From Gigantopelta aegis (Eukaryota > Mollusca > Gastropoda > Neomphalida > Peltospiridae): a stretch of 64,000 nt of DNA. The position numbers and the translations under genes are program-made. Under the pieces are notes generated by a model, which did no database searches, was not told the origin of the DNA, and saw only the letters and a list, made by a program, of their open reading frames with translations. Shown in pieces: positions 34,462 through 45,898 of this stretch. The stretch's first letter is position 1. Every line of letters begins with the position of its first letter. Location: the NCBI RefSeq assembly GCF_016097555.1, contig NC_054707.1, forward strand, positions 45,468,892-45,532,891. The letters are read 5' to 3'.

Positions 34462-34730
34462 ATCGGCCTTGGTGGTGGTTAAGTCATAAAACTTAAGGTT
34501 GGTAGGTACAAGGTTCGCATCCGGGTATGAACTGGTGTACGGCCACTACCCAGACGTTTCACTAACCACTACCTTCCACTGTCCTGGACAGGTAGCTTAA
34601 ATGCGTGCGTGCGTGTACAGGATGGCATGCTCAAACCTTAATGGGACGAACTATTGGACTGTTGTTAGAGCCAGGATTCTCTTTCACCTCACCACTACCC
34701 CCATGTCCTAGAAGGACTTGATGTGATGAT
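34462..34730 (+). mobile_element. SINE, head type 3
   Basis: tRNA-like head (CGGCCTTGGTGGTGGTTAAG; B box GGTTCGCATCCGGG) then CTAACCACTACCTTCCACTG and TCCTGGACAGGTAGC. Related to the SINE split at 56247/59299. Confidence 0.6.
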
Positions 34731-34983
34731 ATTATCAAATCCAATATGGCTGCCATTTTGGCAGGGAAAACAAAAATATTGTTTGGTGGTCAGCTCAATA
34801 TTCTAACTCATCACAAGCAACTGCAACTAATTGTAATGAATTTCTATTTATCTATTTTACAGATAATAATGATTTGGTCTGAATTTGTTTGGTAATTAGA
34901 TCTATGGTGACATGGGTTCGAATCCTCATAATCATTGTTGGAATTTATAGAACTAAATTTATCTTAAGATATGAACGCATTAA

Positions 34984-34984
<1 letters not shown>

Positions 34985-35060
<76 letters not shown>
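34985..35060. repeat. (TA)n microsatellite
   Basis: Long pure TA run. Confidence 0.95.
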
Positions 35061-35062
<2 letters not shown>

Positions 35063-36410
35063 ATAACATGTAACAGTTAGACCTACAGACCCAGATATCA
35101 AAATACACCAGACATTGCCTCTTTGTAACACTTGCCAGACCCATACTATTTTCTAAACTATTGTGGAATATAGGTCATTCTAATGGAAAACAAATCACTT
35201 TTCAAGACACAAATTCAACATAAAACAATTACAATATATAAAGTTTTGTGGTTAACCTTCATAAACTAGATGAACAAAGGAACCTAAAATCATATCTGGC
35301 CACGCAGCACTGTAATCGGCCTGTGGGTACAGACACCTCTTACTCCATTAGCAAGTTCATTATATCATTGGTGTTACCGGACAGGTGAGATCATTCAGCA
35401 GTGTGATCCAATTGGTTTGTACTGATCAAGAGCACATGGATGTGTTATGTTAGTATTTGGAATATCTTTAGCATTAAAAACGATTCAAGGGTGTAATTTT
35501 GTATTTTCACACACACATTGTATATTCTATATTAGCTCGAATCACCTCTAGCCCTCCCCTTGTTGAGATGTTGTAGTAGAGTGCTAGCGGGGACTGTGTG
35601 TAATACTTCGGCAATCGCCGACGACAAAATGGTAGCCAGCTACTGTGTCTAAAATATAAAAAAAATTTTCTAAATCTGATGTCATGCACAGAGCCATAAA
35701 TCCTGGTTCTACAAACAGCACGATAACTGGCTTGCTGGGGTGAACGATGTAAGTACAAGTAGATTTAATAAACAAGTATTCCACGCAATTAATGGTCTCT
35801 CGTATTCACTGCCACTCATAACTGGATCCATATTGTTTTCAAAATTCAATTAAAACAATTAATTTAAAATTTTAATTTAATTAAATTTTGTCACATGCGC
35901 TGTGATAGACATTCATAGGTGCAACTATAAACCAAGTTTCATTGACCTGATATTAAAGTAAAACATGCCATGGCACTTCAAAAACAAATCATGTCAAATG
36001 GCCTGCTGGTGTGAAATACATCATATATCATAAGGAGCCATAAATCATGTCAAATAATTACATTGTTCTTCATATTATGAACACTATGTTATATGCATAT
36101 TTGATAGCCATATATTATTATAAACCAGGAAGCAGTACATGTATGCCATGGATCTGCACAGCTCCATGACAAATGGCCTGCATGGATGAAATATATCTGC
36201 ATATAGGTACAGGCATAGTTAACCGATTTTATTATTATACGAAGCCATGTCATGTCATATCTATGTTAAATTACATATTGCATGTTTCTTCTTGTTATTA
36301 ATAATATATTATACCAGTATTACATGAATATATAATATTAGAAAGCAGAGGGCCATATGCCATGGTCCTGCACAGCCGGAATGCTGCCGGGAACGGAACG
36401 CTACCAATCA
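35061..36410. other. No recognisable gene
   Basis: AT-rich spacer. A CAAATGGCCTGC-type phrase recurs at about 35996 and 36172. Nothing else is supported. Confidence 0.45.
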
Positions 36411-36614
36411 CAGGGATGTTCAAATTCCGTAACCGACACTAACATGTTGATCGCGCATCCTTCTAGTGGAGCGATGCTAACGTGTTTACAACAGTTCAAG
36501 GACTCTTATCGTGCGGGTAGTACATTAGAAACTGTTTGAGTCCAGCATTTGAAGCAGTGTGTTTCACAGATCAGTACATACTCGTTTTATTCAGTTTATA
36601 CCAAATATTTTAAA
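36411..36614 (+). promoter_or_regulatory. Shared upstream block of hydrolase gene 2
   Basis: Counterpart of 22404-22606, from GGGATGTTCAAATTCCG to ATTCAGTTTATACC before the ATG. Confidence 0.6.
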
Positions 36615-39600
36615 ATGCTGATGTTGCTTTCGTGGAGTATAACATTTGCATTACTTGTTTGCGCTGAAGGATACACTCCCAAGGAATATGTCATGTAAGT
36701 AACTAATATATTAAAGGGACATTCCTGAGTTTGCTGCATTGTAAGATGTTTCCGACTAATAAAATATTTCTACGATTAAACTTTCATATTAAATGTATTT
36801 TCTTGTTTAGAATATCAGTGTCTGTATATTTAATGTGTTTCTGGTCGTCTTAATATTTGTAAGAAGCCCAAACTGGATTTGGTCGTCAAATAATTTTTTT
36901 TTAGGAAATAACATGAAATTTAACCTAGTACAAATATTAGAACGATCAGAAACACGTTTAATATACAGCCACTAATATTTTATGCAGAAAAACATATTTC
37001 CTATGTAATTACAATCGTTAAAAAGTCTCTTTTAGTCGATAACATCTTAAAAATTGCAGCAAACTCAGGAATGTCTCTTTAATTAGTACAATATATATTG
37101 TCCATAGTTATATTCTATTCACCCTTAAAACTAAAATGAAAAATACGTTTTGAGTAAATTTGTGTATTTTGTTATAAATTGACATCTTCAAATGCTTCAG
37201 TAACTTACAAGTTCGCAATTTTATAAAATAATAATAATAATAATAATAATATTAATAATAATAATAATAATAAAAAATATAAAATATAAAATAAAATAAT
37301 AAGAATAAACGGGCATATTTCAAAAGTGGTCAATACTAGACCTAAAATGTCAAATGAGCACCCCAAACTAGACCTAAAATGTCAAATGAGCACCCCAAAC
37401 TAGACCTAAAATGTCAAATGAGCACCCCAAACTAGACCTAAAATGTCAAATGAGCACCCCAAACTAGACCTAAAATGTCAAATGAGCACCCCAAACTAGA
37501 CCTTGCCTGCAATAATTTCGTACGTGTAAATTTTTTTCCTGTTTTAGCTTCTATAGACGTTAGGAATACCAGAAACACGTGATGCACAAACATTAATTAT
37601 AAGCAAGAAAATGTAATGAATATCCAGTTTTATTCATTACAAACCTTGTCAGCCGGAAGCATGTTTAAATATCAGTAAAGTCAGGAATGCCCATTTCAGA
37701 GTTAAGGGGCCAGCGTACACCTTTTTTGAAAATGAAAAATGTCGATCAACATTTTTCATTTGGGGATGTACACTTTTAGGGGGGGGGGGGGGGGGGGGTG
37801 GTCAAAAGCGTACGGTTTGTACGCTCGTGAAAATGTTGCAAATTAGGGACGGACCCTAAACGTATCCGGGGGAAAAAAATGTTTTAAGTTAGTTAATCTA
37901 GATTTCAAACATGTTTCTTGGTTATGAAAAAACCCACTATTTTGTTTAATCAAAGTTCCCTCATATACTTTTAATAGAATGTTGCATTAATTCTGTTAGC
38001 CAGTGCACCATGACTGGTATATCAAAAGCCATGGAATGTGCTATACTGTCGGTGGGATGGTGCATATAAAAGATCCCTTGCTACTACTGGAAAATGTAGT
38101 GGGTTTCCTCACTAAGACTATACGTCATTTAAAAGGGTTAATTGAGGAATTTGTTGTGCATGGTATTCACGCAGCTCCTCCTGCCTCCTATAAAACTATA
38201 TTACTTTACTTCCTAATGTGAATGACTTAAAAGAAACAATGTATACAGGGACAAAGTTTCAAATTCCACCAAAACGAATATTTTTAAATATGTCCAAACG
38301 AGCATTAGGCCTATTTGTAATATCGGTAAGCTTTTTTTATGAACAAAAATATTTTCCGAGCTACATTTAGGGTCCTTTTCCAAACTGTTTGTTTTGTTTA
38401 ACGACACCACTAGAGCACATTGATGAATTAATCATCGGCTATTGGATGTCAAGCATTTGGTAATTCTGACATGTAGTCATCAGAGGAAACCCGTTATATT
38501 TTTCCTAATGTAGCAAGGGATCTTTTATATGCACTTTCCAACATAAGAAAACACACACCACGGCCTTTGACCAGTTGTGGTGTACTGGTTGGAACGAGAA
38601 AAAACAAATGAGCTGAATGAATCTACCGACGTGGTTCGATCCTGCGACGCAAGTACCTCAAGCGAGCGCTCAACCGACTTAAATCAGGTCTTTTTTCAAA
38701 TGCGCGGTTTTGGCACGGCGCGATCTACCAGAGGCGGGTCTAGGGGGACCCCAGGGGCCCGGCCCCACCCCCAATTTTGCGATAGTTATAATTTTATCAT
38801 ATATTATTTTCATTTTTTACGACCCCTCCAAACATCCCCTGGCATTCCACCTCATGTCACTGGGGCCCCCCTAAATGGATTTTCTGGATCCGCCACTGAT
38901 TACGGACAAATAAAAATCGATTCTGTGATTATTAACTGTAGTGAGGGTCGAGGATCTGATAACCGCGACCTCGCCTAGTCCAAAAAATCGAAAACAATTA
39001 GTGACATGGACACGACCCTTACAACAACATGCACTAGCAACTGTGAATTGTATTTGATAATCAGGCACCTGCGCAGGACGTTTAACGTATGGGGGAGGGT
39101 GGGGGCGTCTACAGTGGCTTGCGAAGTTTATAGGGTGGGCAGCGGGACTGGCTCCCCACGGAAACGAAATTGAAAAACGTAGAACATTTACTAGAACACG
39201 GTGGGGTTTTTGAACCCGAACCCCAACCCCTCGCACAAACGCCTGATGTCGGTTTATATGATTCTAAAAACTTCATAATCCTTTATAATTACTCTTACTA
39301 CTTTGTTTTGCAGCAAAGTTGCTGATAAGATGACCACACTAATTGACACGTTTTTCGCATGGGACTATGGCGGAGCAGTAATATTTGACGGTCTTTACAG
39401 ATGTGACAAGACATTTGGGACCAACTACCAACCGCTTCTAAATACATTTCTAAACAAATCTATAACAGACCCAGATTCATTTGGCTACAAGGTGCAACAC
39501 AATATATCTGTACCATTCCACCATGCTGTAGGAGACAAAATTGGCATGTTTCCTATTGCTTACCTGAACAGAGCGTCTGAACAGTCTGTTACAACAGGCC

Positions 39601-40398
39601 CTGACGTAGATCTGGCCAAAGCAGTTGCAGAACTGTACGTCCTTAAGTTTCCACATAAACTTCCGGATGGAACATTTGCCCGAACAAGGGGATGGAAAGG
39701 GAATAACCATACCACTCCAACTTATGTTTGGATACCTGATGCCTATATAGGCGTCACGCTTCTAGCTCGCTTGTCCCGGATGCTCAGAAATGAAGAATAT
39801 GCCAAATTCATCGCCAAACAACGCATCTCTTTTAACAACCATCTCCAGGACCAAACGGATGGTTTGTTTTTTCACGGAATGAACACGTCACCCATGAACA
39901 TGTCTTGCTGCAAATGGGGTCGTGCCAATGGGTATGGTATGACGGCTTCTGTAGAGGTCTTGCTGGCGTTAACGCCCTTCAAGGAGAGCCTGAAGAGCGA
40001 ATGGGACGCCATAATGGACAGCTTCAGAAAACACGCCAGAGGGATGGTCAAACATCAGTCTTCAGACGGAAGATGGCACCAGCTCGTGGATGATGACACA
40101 TCGTATCTGGAGACGTCCTGTACAGCGATGACTATCAGCTCTATAGCAAGGGCGGTTAACGAAGGGTGGTTAGAGAGAAACGAATTCGAAGAAAGCTTAC
40201 ATCGAGGATGGAAAGGTCTGGAAACAGTCTTGAAAGCTGATGGTACTGTTAATGGCGTGTGTCGTGGAACAGGTAAGTAGCTTTGTAAATATATGTGTTG
40301 TTGGATCTTCATATTTGCAAGTTGCTTTATAATCAAATACAATTCAAATTAATGTTAAATCAAAAATCAAGTTTTATTATTATTATTATTATTATTAT

Positions 40399-40485
<87 letters not shown>

Positions 40486-40915
40486 ATACATACATATACA
40501 TACATATATATATATATGTATATATGTGCATACAGCTAAGATTATTATTTTTACAAATGAACACAAATTATTGCAGTTATGATTATTTTGATTTATATTT
40601 CAAGCATTAAAAGACACATATTGTTTTTGTGTTGTTGTTTTATTAGCCTTGCTAATATTACAAGTAACATGCAAAATATAATTATACTGTTTTGTTTTCC
40701 TAGGAATACAGGCAGCTCCCATTGATTACAAAAACCGAGAAACAACCTACCTAAAAACCAGGAATGGCGGGATAGGTTTCGTGTACCATGCAGCTGTAGA
40801 CTATCAGAACTTCCTGGCATCATCTACCGTCAGCATCGTCAACGGACAAAATCTACTTTCTGTGCTTGTTGCGATGACACAAGCAGTCTCTCTATATATT
40901 AATTATCTTCTGTAA
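36615..40915 (+). CDS. GH105-type hydrolase paralog, gene 2, with altered active-site motifs
   Basis: Exons 36615-36694, 39314-40272 and 40704-40915 (80, 959, 212 nt; 416 residues), with the same phases as gene 1. The signal peptide is [17 protein letters not shown]. The reading frame is open throughout and splice sites are sound (GTAAGT, TTTTGCAG, GTAAG, TTCCTAG). The signature block reads WIPDAYIG where genes 1 and 3 have W-I/L-DDTYMG: P168 replaces the likely catalytic Asp, and M172 is Ile. WGRANGW reads WGRANGY (Tyr at 234). The [19 protein letters not shown] block is kept. It therefore looks like an intact gene whose product may have lost or changed activity. The first intron holds a TTAA-MITE, a 32-bp tandem array, SINE pieces and a MITE. 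The polyadenylation block of the other two genes was not found after it. Confidence 0.85.
36715..37078. mobile_element. TTAA-MITE in intron 1 of gene 2, with paralogous empty site
   Basis: The filled site is ATATATTAA-AGGGAC...GTCTCT-TTAATTAGTAC; gene 1 at the same intron position reads ATATATTAATTAGTAC (about 22701). This fixes the duplicated target as TTAA and the length as 364 bp. A TTAA target suggests a piggyBac-type source. Confidence 0.92.
37217..37290. repeat. (AAT)n microsatellite
   Basis: AAT/ATA repeats with interruptions, intron 1 of gene 2. Confidence 0.9.
37336..37503. repeat. 32-bp tandem array
   Basis: Five near-identical units of CTAGACCTAAAATGTCAAAT plus GAGCACCCCAAA. Copies are almost perfect, so expansion is recent. 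Confidence 0.92.
37504..37700. mobile_element. Diverged TTAA-MITE half
   Basis: Matches the right part of the family loosely (AATAATTTCGTACG, CCAGAAACACGTGATG, AGTCAGGAATGCCC). Left end not found. Confidence 0.5.
37729..37762. repeat. Small palindrome
   Basis: AAATGAAAAATGT and ACATTTTTCATTT, 13-bp arms separated by six bases. Confidence 0.6.
37998..38135 (+). mobile_element. SINE body fragment
   Basis: CAGTGCACCATGACTGGTAT and GTGCATATAAAAGATCCC without head or tail. Confidence 0.65.
38385..38690 (-). mobile_element. SINE, tail B, minus strand
   Basis: Tail GTGCTCTAGTGGTGTCGTTA (reverse of 38400-38420), ATCGGCTATTGGATGTCA, body and a diverged head at about 38600-38690. Confidence 0.65.
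38728..38898. mobile_element. Short MITE, hAT-like ends
   Basis: Ends CAGAGGCGGGTC and, inverted, CAGTGGCGGATC. GGGGCCC-rich subterminal parts are also inverted. No clean target duplication found. Confidence 0.55.
40376..40516. repeat. (ATT)n(AT)n(AC)n microsatellite, intron 2 of gene 2
   Basis: ATT run, long TA run, then CATA units. Confidence 0.95.
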
Positions 40916-41115
40916 CAGTCTACATACATATTAATTATCTTCTGTAGCAGTCTACGTATGCATTAATTATCTTCTGTAACAGTCTACATACATATTAGTT
41001 ATCTTCTGTAACATTATACACATGTTAATTATCATCTGTAGCCGTCTACAGTCTACATATATAAAAATGATCTTCTTTAACAATCTACATATATATATTA
41101 ATTATCTTTTGTAGC
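40885..41115 (+). repeat. Minisatellite spanning the stop codon of gene 2
   Basis: Same unit as at 25934 with more variation. The first unit encodes the C-terminal YINYLL and the TAA stop at 40913-40915. Confidence 0.85.
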
Positions 41116-41392
41116 ACTCAGTGTTTCTGTCAGCAAGAAATGTTTGGGGATGGCGCTATGGAATTGAATGCAACCACAGTCAACAGGGGGTGTGGGGGCC
41201 TCTCCCATAAAGAAAATGGGTTAAGTTTAGGGTTAGGGTTAAGAAAATCATACATTAATGATAAGAGTAATTAATTTTGTTTAAAGCTTAACTTTTTTTT
41301 TTTAATTCCAAAAAGATCTACAAAGAGATTATTACCGTCGTGTGTTTTGGTATCGTCAATATCATATATTAGGGATAAAAATAATGTATTAT

Positions 41393-41590
<198 letters not shown>

Positions 41591-42954
41591 ACTAGTATAT
41601 GACTGGTATAAACATGTATACAAATGTTAGTCATCGTGAGAAATGCATTAAAAAGATGTCTTTGCCAGCATTTGTAATGATGAAATTTACTTGAAACGTT
41701 ATATGCTTAATGGGTAGAGAGAAGCAATTTTCGATTCACCCATATTTTACTCAAATAACAATAATGTATGGAATATCCAGTAATAAATTTTCTATAAACT
41801 TATATACCCTTCTATACTTGTATTTCATGTAGTTTACACAATGCTACAACAGCACATGCAATCATATATTACACTTCGAAAATAATATGTTATTGGCCAT
41901 CGACTTGATATGTACAATCAATGTTATCGAATTTTGGACATTTAAGGCCGTGTTTAATGAAACAAGCTATGATGGCCTTCACGTAGCCTCGTATCCTAAT
42001 CTTTTGTTATGCAAATAGCTTTAGTTATTTATAGGAAATTGCATTCACAACATACATTGATTTTGTTTTTAAAATGGAAATAAGTGCAATTTAGATGATG
42101 AATTGTATATAAAACCTGTCGGGATTTGTGTTTGTTTTCATGCAAATGTAAAGAAAACAAGGATTGAATAGGAATAAAACGTAGCATTTGCAAAAAACTA
42201 AACAACTGAACAGGACTATAGTTTTGTGCAGCATACAACTGTACAACATGTAGGACTTAATTTATTAATCGCTTTTAGAATATTTATCAACCCTACACTA
42301 TGCATATTTAAATTAAATATTATTAAATTTTACCAAGTATATTAAAACGGTCAATATAATCTGAACAAATTTCAAACCCAGGAATTGATTTTAAAAAACC
42401 ACAAAAGAAAACAAAACAAACACGTTACACTATTTGGACCAATTTATAGAATAGAAAGGCAAATGATGTTTCTTATAAATATAACTGGAAGGCGGTCTTC
42501 TCCCGACCAAAGCAAAAATACATTTATTCACTGAGTTATCTGAGAATAAAGTTGTGTGCACAGAATCCGTTGCACCGAAATCCGTTACGCAAAAAAAAAA
42601 AACCGTTACTCTCTGTAACATTACTTAAATAAAAGAATGCCGCCAAAATTAACATAGCAATGGTACCAATCTATGCCAGTATTCACAGACATTCCAAAAG
42701 CGGATGAGTACAATCTTCTTTGTTTTGGCCGTAAATATTCAATTTATTGCTAAATGCGAATAACCAAATTTAAATCGACTAGCATACATCAATGAGGCTG
42801 CAGGAGAAACAATTGATCACGAGACGAGTGTATAAACGTGACTTAAAAGACGCCCCAAGTTATCCAGAACCTGATTTCGACAAGACAATGTCGCTGTTTA
42901 TAAAATAAAATGTAATTGTTATTGCTATAAATGTTACAACCAAAGATATATACC
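41591..42954. other. No recognisable gene
   Basis: AT-rich sequence. An AATAAA at 41782 is the nearest candidate signal for gene 2 (not conserved). Confidence 0.4.
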
Positions 42955-43137
42955 TTATTAAATACGTATTAAAGTAGGCTTTGATACTACATTTATTTTG
43001 CTGCGAGTTATAACTCCAAAGAGATAGGTTCTAGCCGATACACGTACGTAATTGTTTTTAAGGTACGGTAATAAACAAAATACGTTACACAACCACTTGT
43101 TTGAAAATGTGTGTGCAGATGTCTGAAAATTATATTA
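42955..43137. repeat. Paralogous spacer block, left of the tyrosine-recombinase element
   Basis: Matches 63741-63935 (for example GTACGTAATTGTTTTTAAG, ACACAACCACTT). Continues at 49335 on the other side of the element. Confidence 0.85.
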
Positions 43138-43703
43138 TTTTAAGATATTTTCTTTTAAATACCACAACAAACAATGACGCAGTACTTGGATGAAATGGCC
43201 GCAGCTCTTTATTAAATGACACATTTGACAAGAGCATATGGTGTGCAGGCGTGTACTACAAACAATATTCCAAATTCTCTGGGTACTATCCTCTAGTGTT
43301 GAGACATAGCAGGGCAGTTCACTAAAATGCACACGCATAAGTGGGATTCCTGCTGAGTACCTACCACGGCAATGGACACAACAGCACCCAACAACTCCCT
43401 AGTGTACAACATAGCAGAGTATACCAAACACATGTACATGAAAGACCAACCCACTCACATATACCCCCACCAATGCATTCCAACCAAAAACTCCCAGGGT
43501 AAACCTTAGCAAGTTTCCGCCCCCTAGTGTGCAACATAGCAGGGCAATAGGAAGCATTTACCTGGGTATATGTGAGAACTGATGACTAGCTTCCCAGTGT
43601 AAAATTCCATGGCAAAGCAACCACAACAATAACTGCCATATAAATATAGCAAATAACAGTATTAAAGCTGTTGATCATACATGCGTGCCCACCATATCAT
43701 GCC
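43138..43703. repeat. Split direct repeat B, outer copy
   Basis: About 98 percent identical to 44341-44909. Each copy contains several phrases of the type CTAGTGT-n-ACATAGCAGGGCA spaced about 100-125 bp, possible recombinase-binding sites (inference). Confidence 0.9.
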
Positions 43704-44186
43704 TGAACCGCGACAGTAATAGTTTTAAATGATGCAACTAAAACACCTTATACCGTCCATGAATCTTGCTGAAAACGTCCATTCATCACATAATTGATAG
43801 TTCTAAGCAATATAAGAACTCACTTTCTCCAATGTTCTGCATTACTCCATCATGCGAAAGTGATACTCACGTACTAAAGTCAATGAATGTTCACAATGTT
43901 TTCATCAATTACTAACAGACACACACTGAATCACTGGTTTCTGAAAGAAAATATAATCTTTCGGCAGAATGTTGAACTACCACATTATAAGGCATATGTA
44001 CACATGAACTTATAGTAGATAAACATAACAGCTACTAATCAGTCGTCAATGTCCATCCATACATATATCTTGACCATAGCAGTAACTCCAATACATAAGC
44101 ATAAATCTAATATAATTATGCAAACTAGCTTACATACAAATCATTTGTTAATGATGGATAGGGTAGGGAGGGTGGGAGTTATGTTT

Positions 44187-44340
44187 TTTTTACAGTTTTG
44201 AGAGTGGCCGTTTGCGCCCAAATTTGTATCAGGAGGAATAACTCTAATTTAGTAACCCTATTAAGCCAGTGAAGGTCTCACACCACAGTTGGAAAATACT
44301 ACAATAAATCTGTTTAATATTAATGTATTAAACCTTCTTA
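44187..44340. repeat. Split direct repeat A, inner copy
   Basis: 154 bp, matching 49181-49334 with about one difference. Lies directly against the inner B copy. Confidence 0.92.
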
Positions 44341-44909
44341 TTTTAAGATATTTTCTTATAAATACCACAACAAACAATGACGCAGTACTTGGATGAAATG
44401 GCCGCAGCTCTTTATTAAATGACACATTTGACAAGAGCATATGGTGTGCAGGCATGTACTACAAACAATATTCCAAATTCTCTGGGTACTACCCTCTAGT
44501 GTTGAGACATAGCAGGGCAGTTCACTAACATGCACACGCATAAGTGGGATTCCTGCTGAGTATCTACCTACCACGGCAATGGACACAGAGCACCCAACAA
44601 CTCTCTAGTGTACAACATAGCAGAGTATACCAAACACATGTACATGAAAGACTAACCCACTCACATATACCCCCACCAATGCATTCCAACCAAAAACTCC
44701 CAGGGTAAACCTTAGCATGTTTCCGCCCCCTAGTGTGCAACATAGCAGGGCAATAGGAAGCATTTACCTGGGTATATGTGAGAACTGATGACTAGCTTCC
44801 CAGTGTAAAATTCCATGGCAAAGCAACCACAACAATAACTGCCATATAAATATAGCAATTAACAGTATTAAAGCTGTTCATCATACATGCGTGCCCACCA
44901 TATCATGCC
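44341..44909. repeat. Split direct repeat B, inner copy
   Basis: Partner of 43138-43703. The A-B junction here equals what joining the two outer ends of the element would give. Confidence 0.9.
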
Positions 44910-44911
44910 AC

Positions 44912-44935
44912 ACGGATATGTCTTCACATATCCGT
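44912..44935. repeat. Perfect hairpin beside repeat B
   Basis: 10-bp stem ACGGATATGT / ACATATCCGT with a CTTC loop, at the border between the hydrolase region and the repeats of the tyrosine-recombinase element. Confidence 0.75.
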
Positions 44936-45507
44936 CAAACCCAGTCATCCTAGTATAAGTGTTAAAGTACTTAGAACTACGAAAAAATTAACTTTGTAGA
45001 CGTAAGAAACGTCTCCAAAGCGTCCTGCAAGGTTTGACGAAGATTGCATTACCAATGTCATCCAAATGCCACCCCATCACTTCGAAATAACTGTGGACAG
45101 TCAAACGTAAATGTCCATCATGCCTGATAACCCGTCCCCCGCCTGCTAAGACAGCTTTTCTCCCAGATCTATTCACCCGTTTCCTTTTCTTTTCTATTAC
45201 TGTTACTGAATTACCCCCTCTCCAAGTTAGACGAGGAAGAAGATCTGACCAAACTAATTTACACTTAGAGCTTAGCAATGACTGGGACAAACTGTGTATG
45301 TCTCTTTCTACCTTCACACACAGTTCTGCAGTGGCTATCTCTGTTACATCATTGCTACCGACATGTAACACAATGTATTGAGGCGGGGGATTTTCCACTA
45401 ACCTCTTCCTGATATTATACATTGCGCCGTCCCACTTTAATCCACGGCGTCCCATCCAGGAAATATTCACCCCTAGGCGCTCCAGCCGTAAGTGACTGTT
45501 CAAAGTA

Positions 45508-45898
45508 AAGTTTGTTTTATTTAACGACGCCACTAGAGCACATTGATTTTTTATCTTATCATCGGCTATTGGACGTCAAACATATGGTCATTTTGACACT
45601 GTTTTGAAGAGGAAACCCGCTGTCGCCACATAGGCTACTCTTTTTTCGACAGGAAGCAAGGGATCTTTTATTTGCGCTTCCCACAGGCACGATAGCACAA
45701 ACCATGGCCTTTGTTGAACCAGTTATGGATCACTGGTCGGTGCAAGTGGTTTACACCTACCCATTGAGCCTTGCGGAGCACTCACTCAGGGTTTGGAGTC
45801 GGTATCTGGATTAAAAATCCCATGCCTCGACTGGGATCCGAACCCAGTACCTACCAGCCTGTAGACCGATGGCCTGCCACGACGCCACCGAGGCCAGT
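45508..45898 (-). mobile_element. SINE, head type 2, tail B, nested in the tyrosine-recombinase element
   Basis: Minus-strand copy with head GGTTCGGATCCCAG box and tail GTCGTTAAATAAAAC. Dates to after the host element arrived. Confidence 0.85.

Noticed and set aside
37336-37503. CRISPR array
   Set aside because: Units are contiguous with no spacers, in a eukaryotic intron.
41220-41245. Telomere-like TTAGGG words
   Set aside because: Only two or three imperfect units (TTAGGGTTAGGGTTAAG); too short to be an interstitial telomere array.
42955-43137. Left terminal part of the tyrosine-recombinase element
   Set aside because: The same sequence occurs at 63741-63935 without the element, so it is host spacer.
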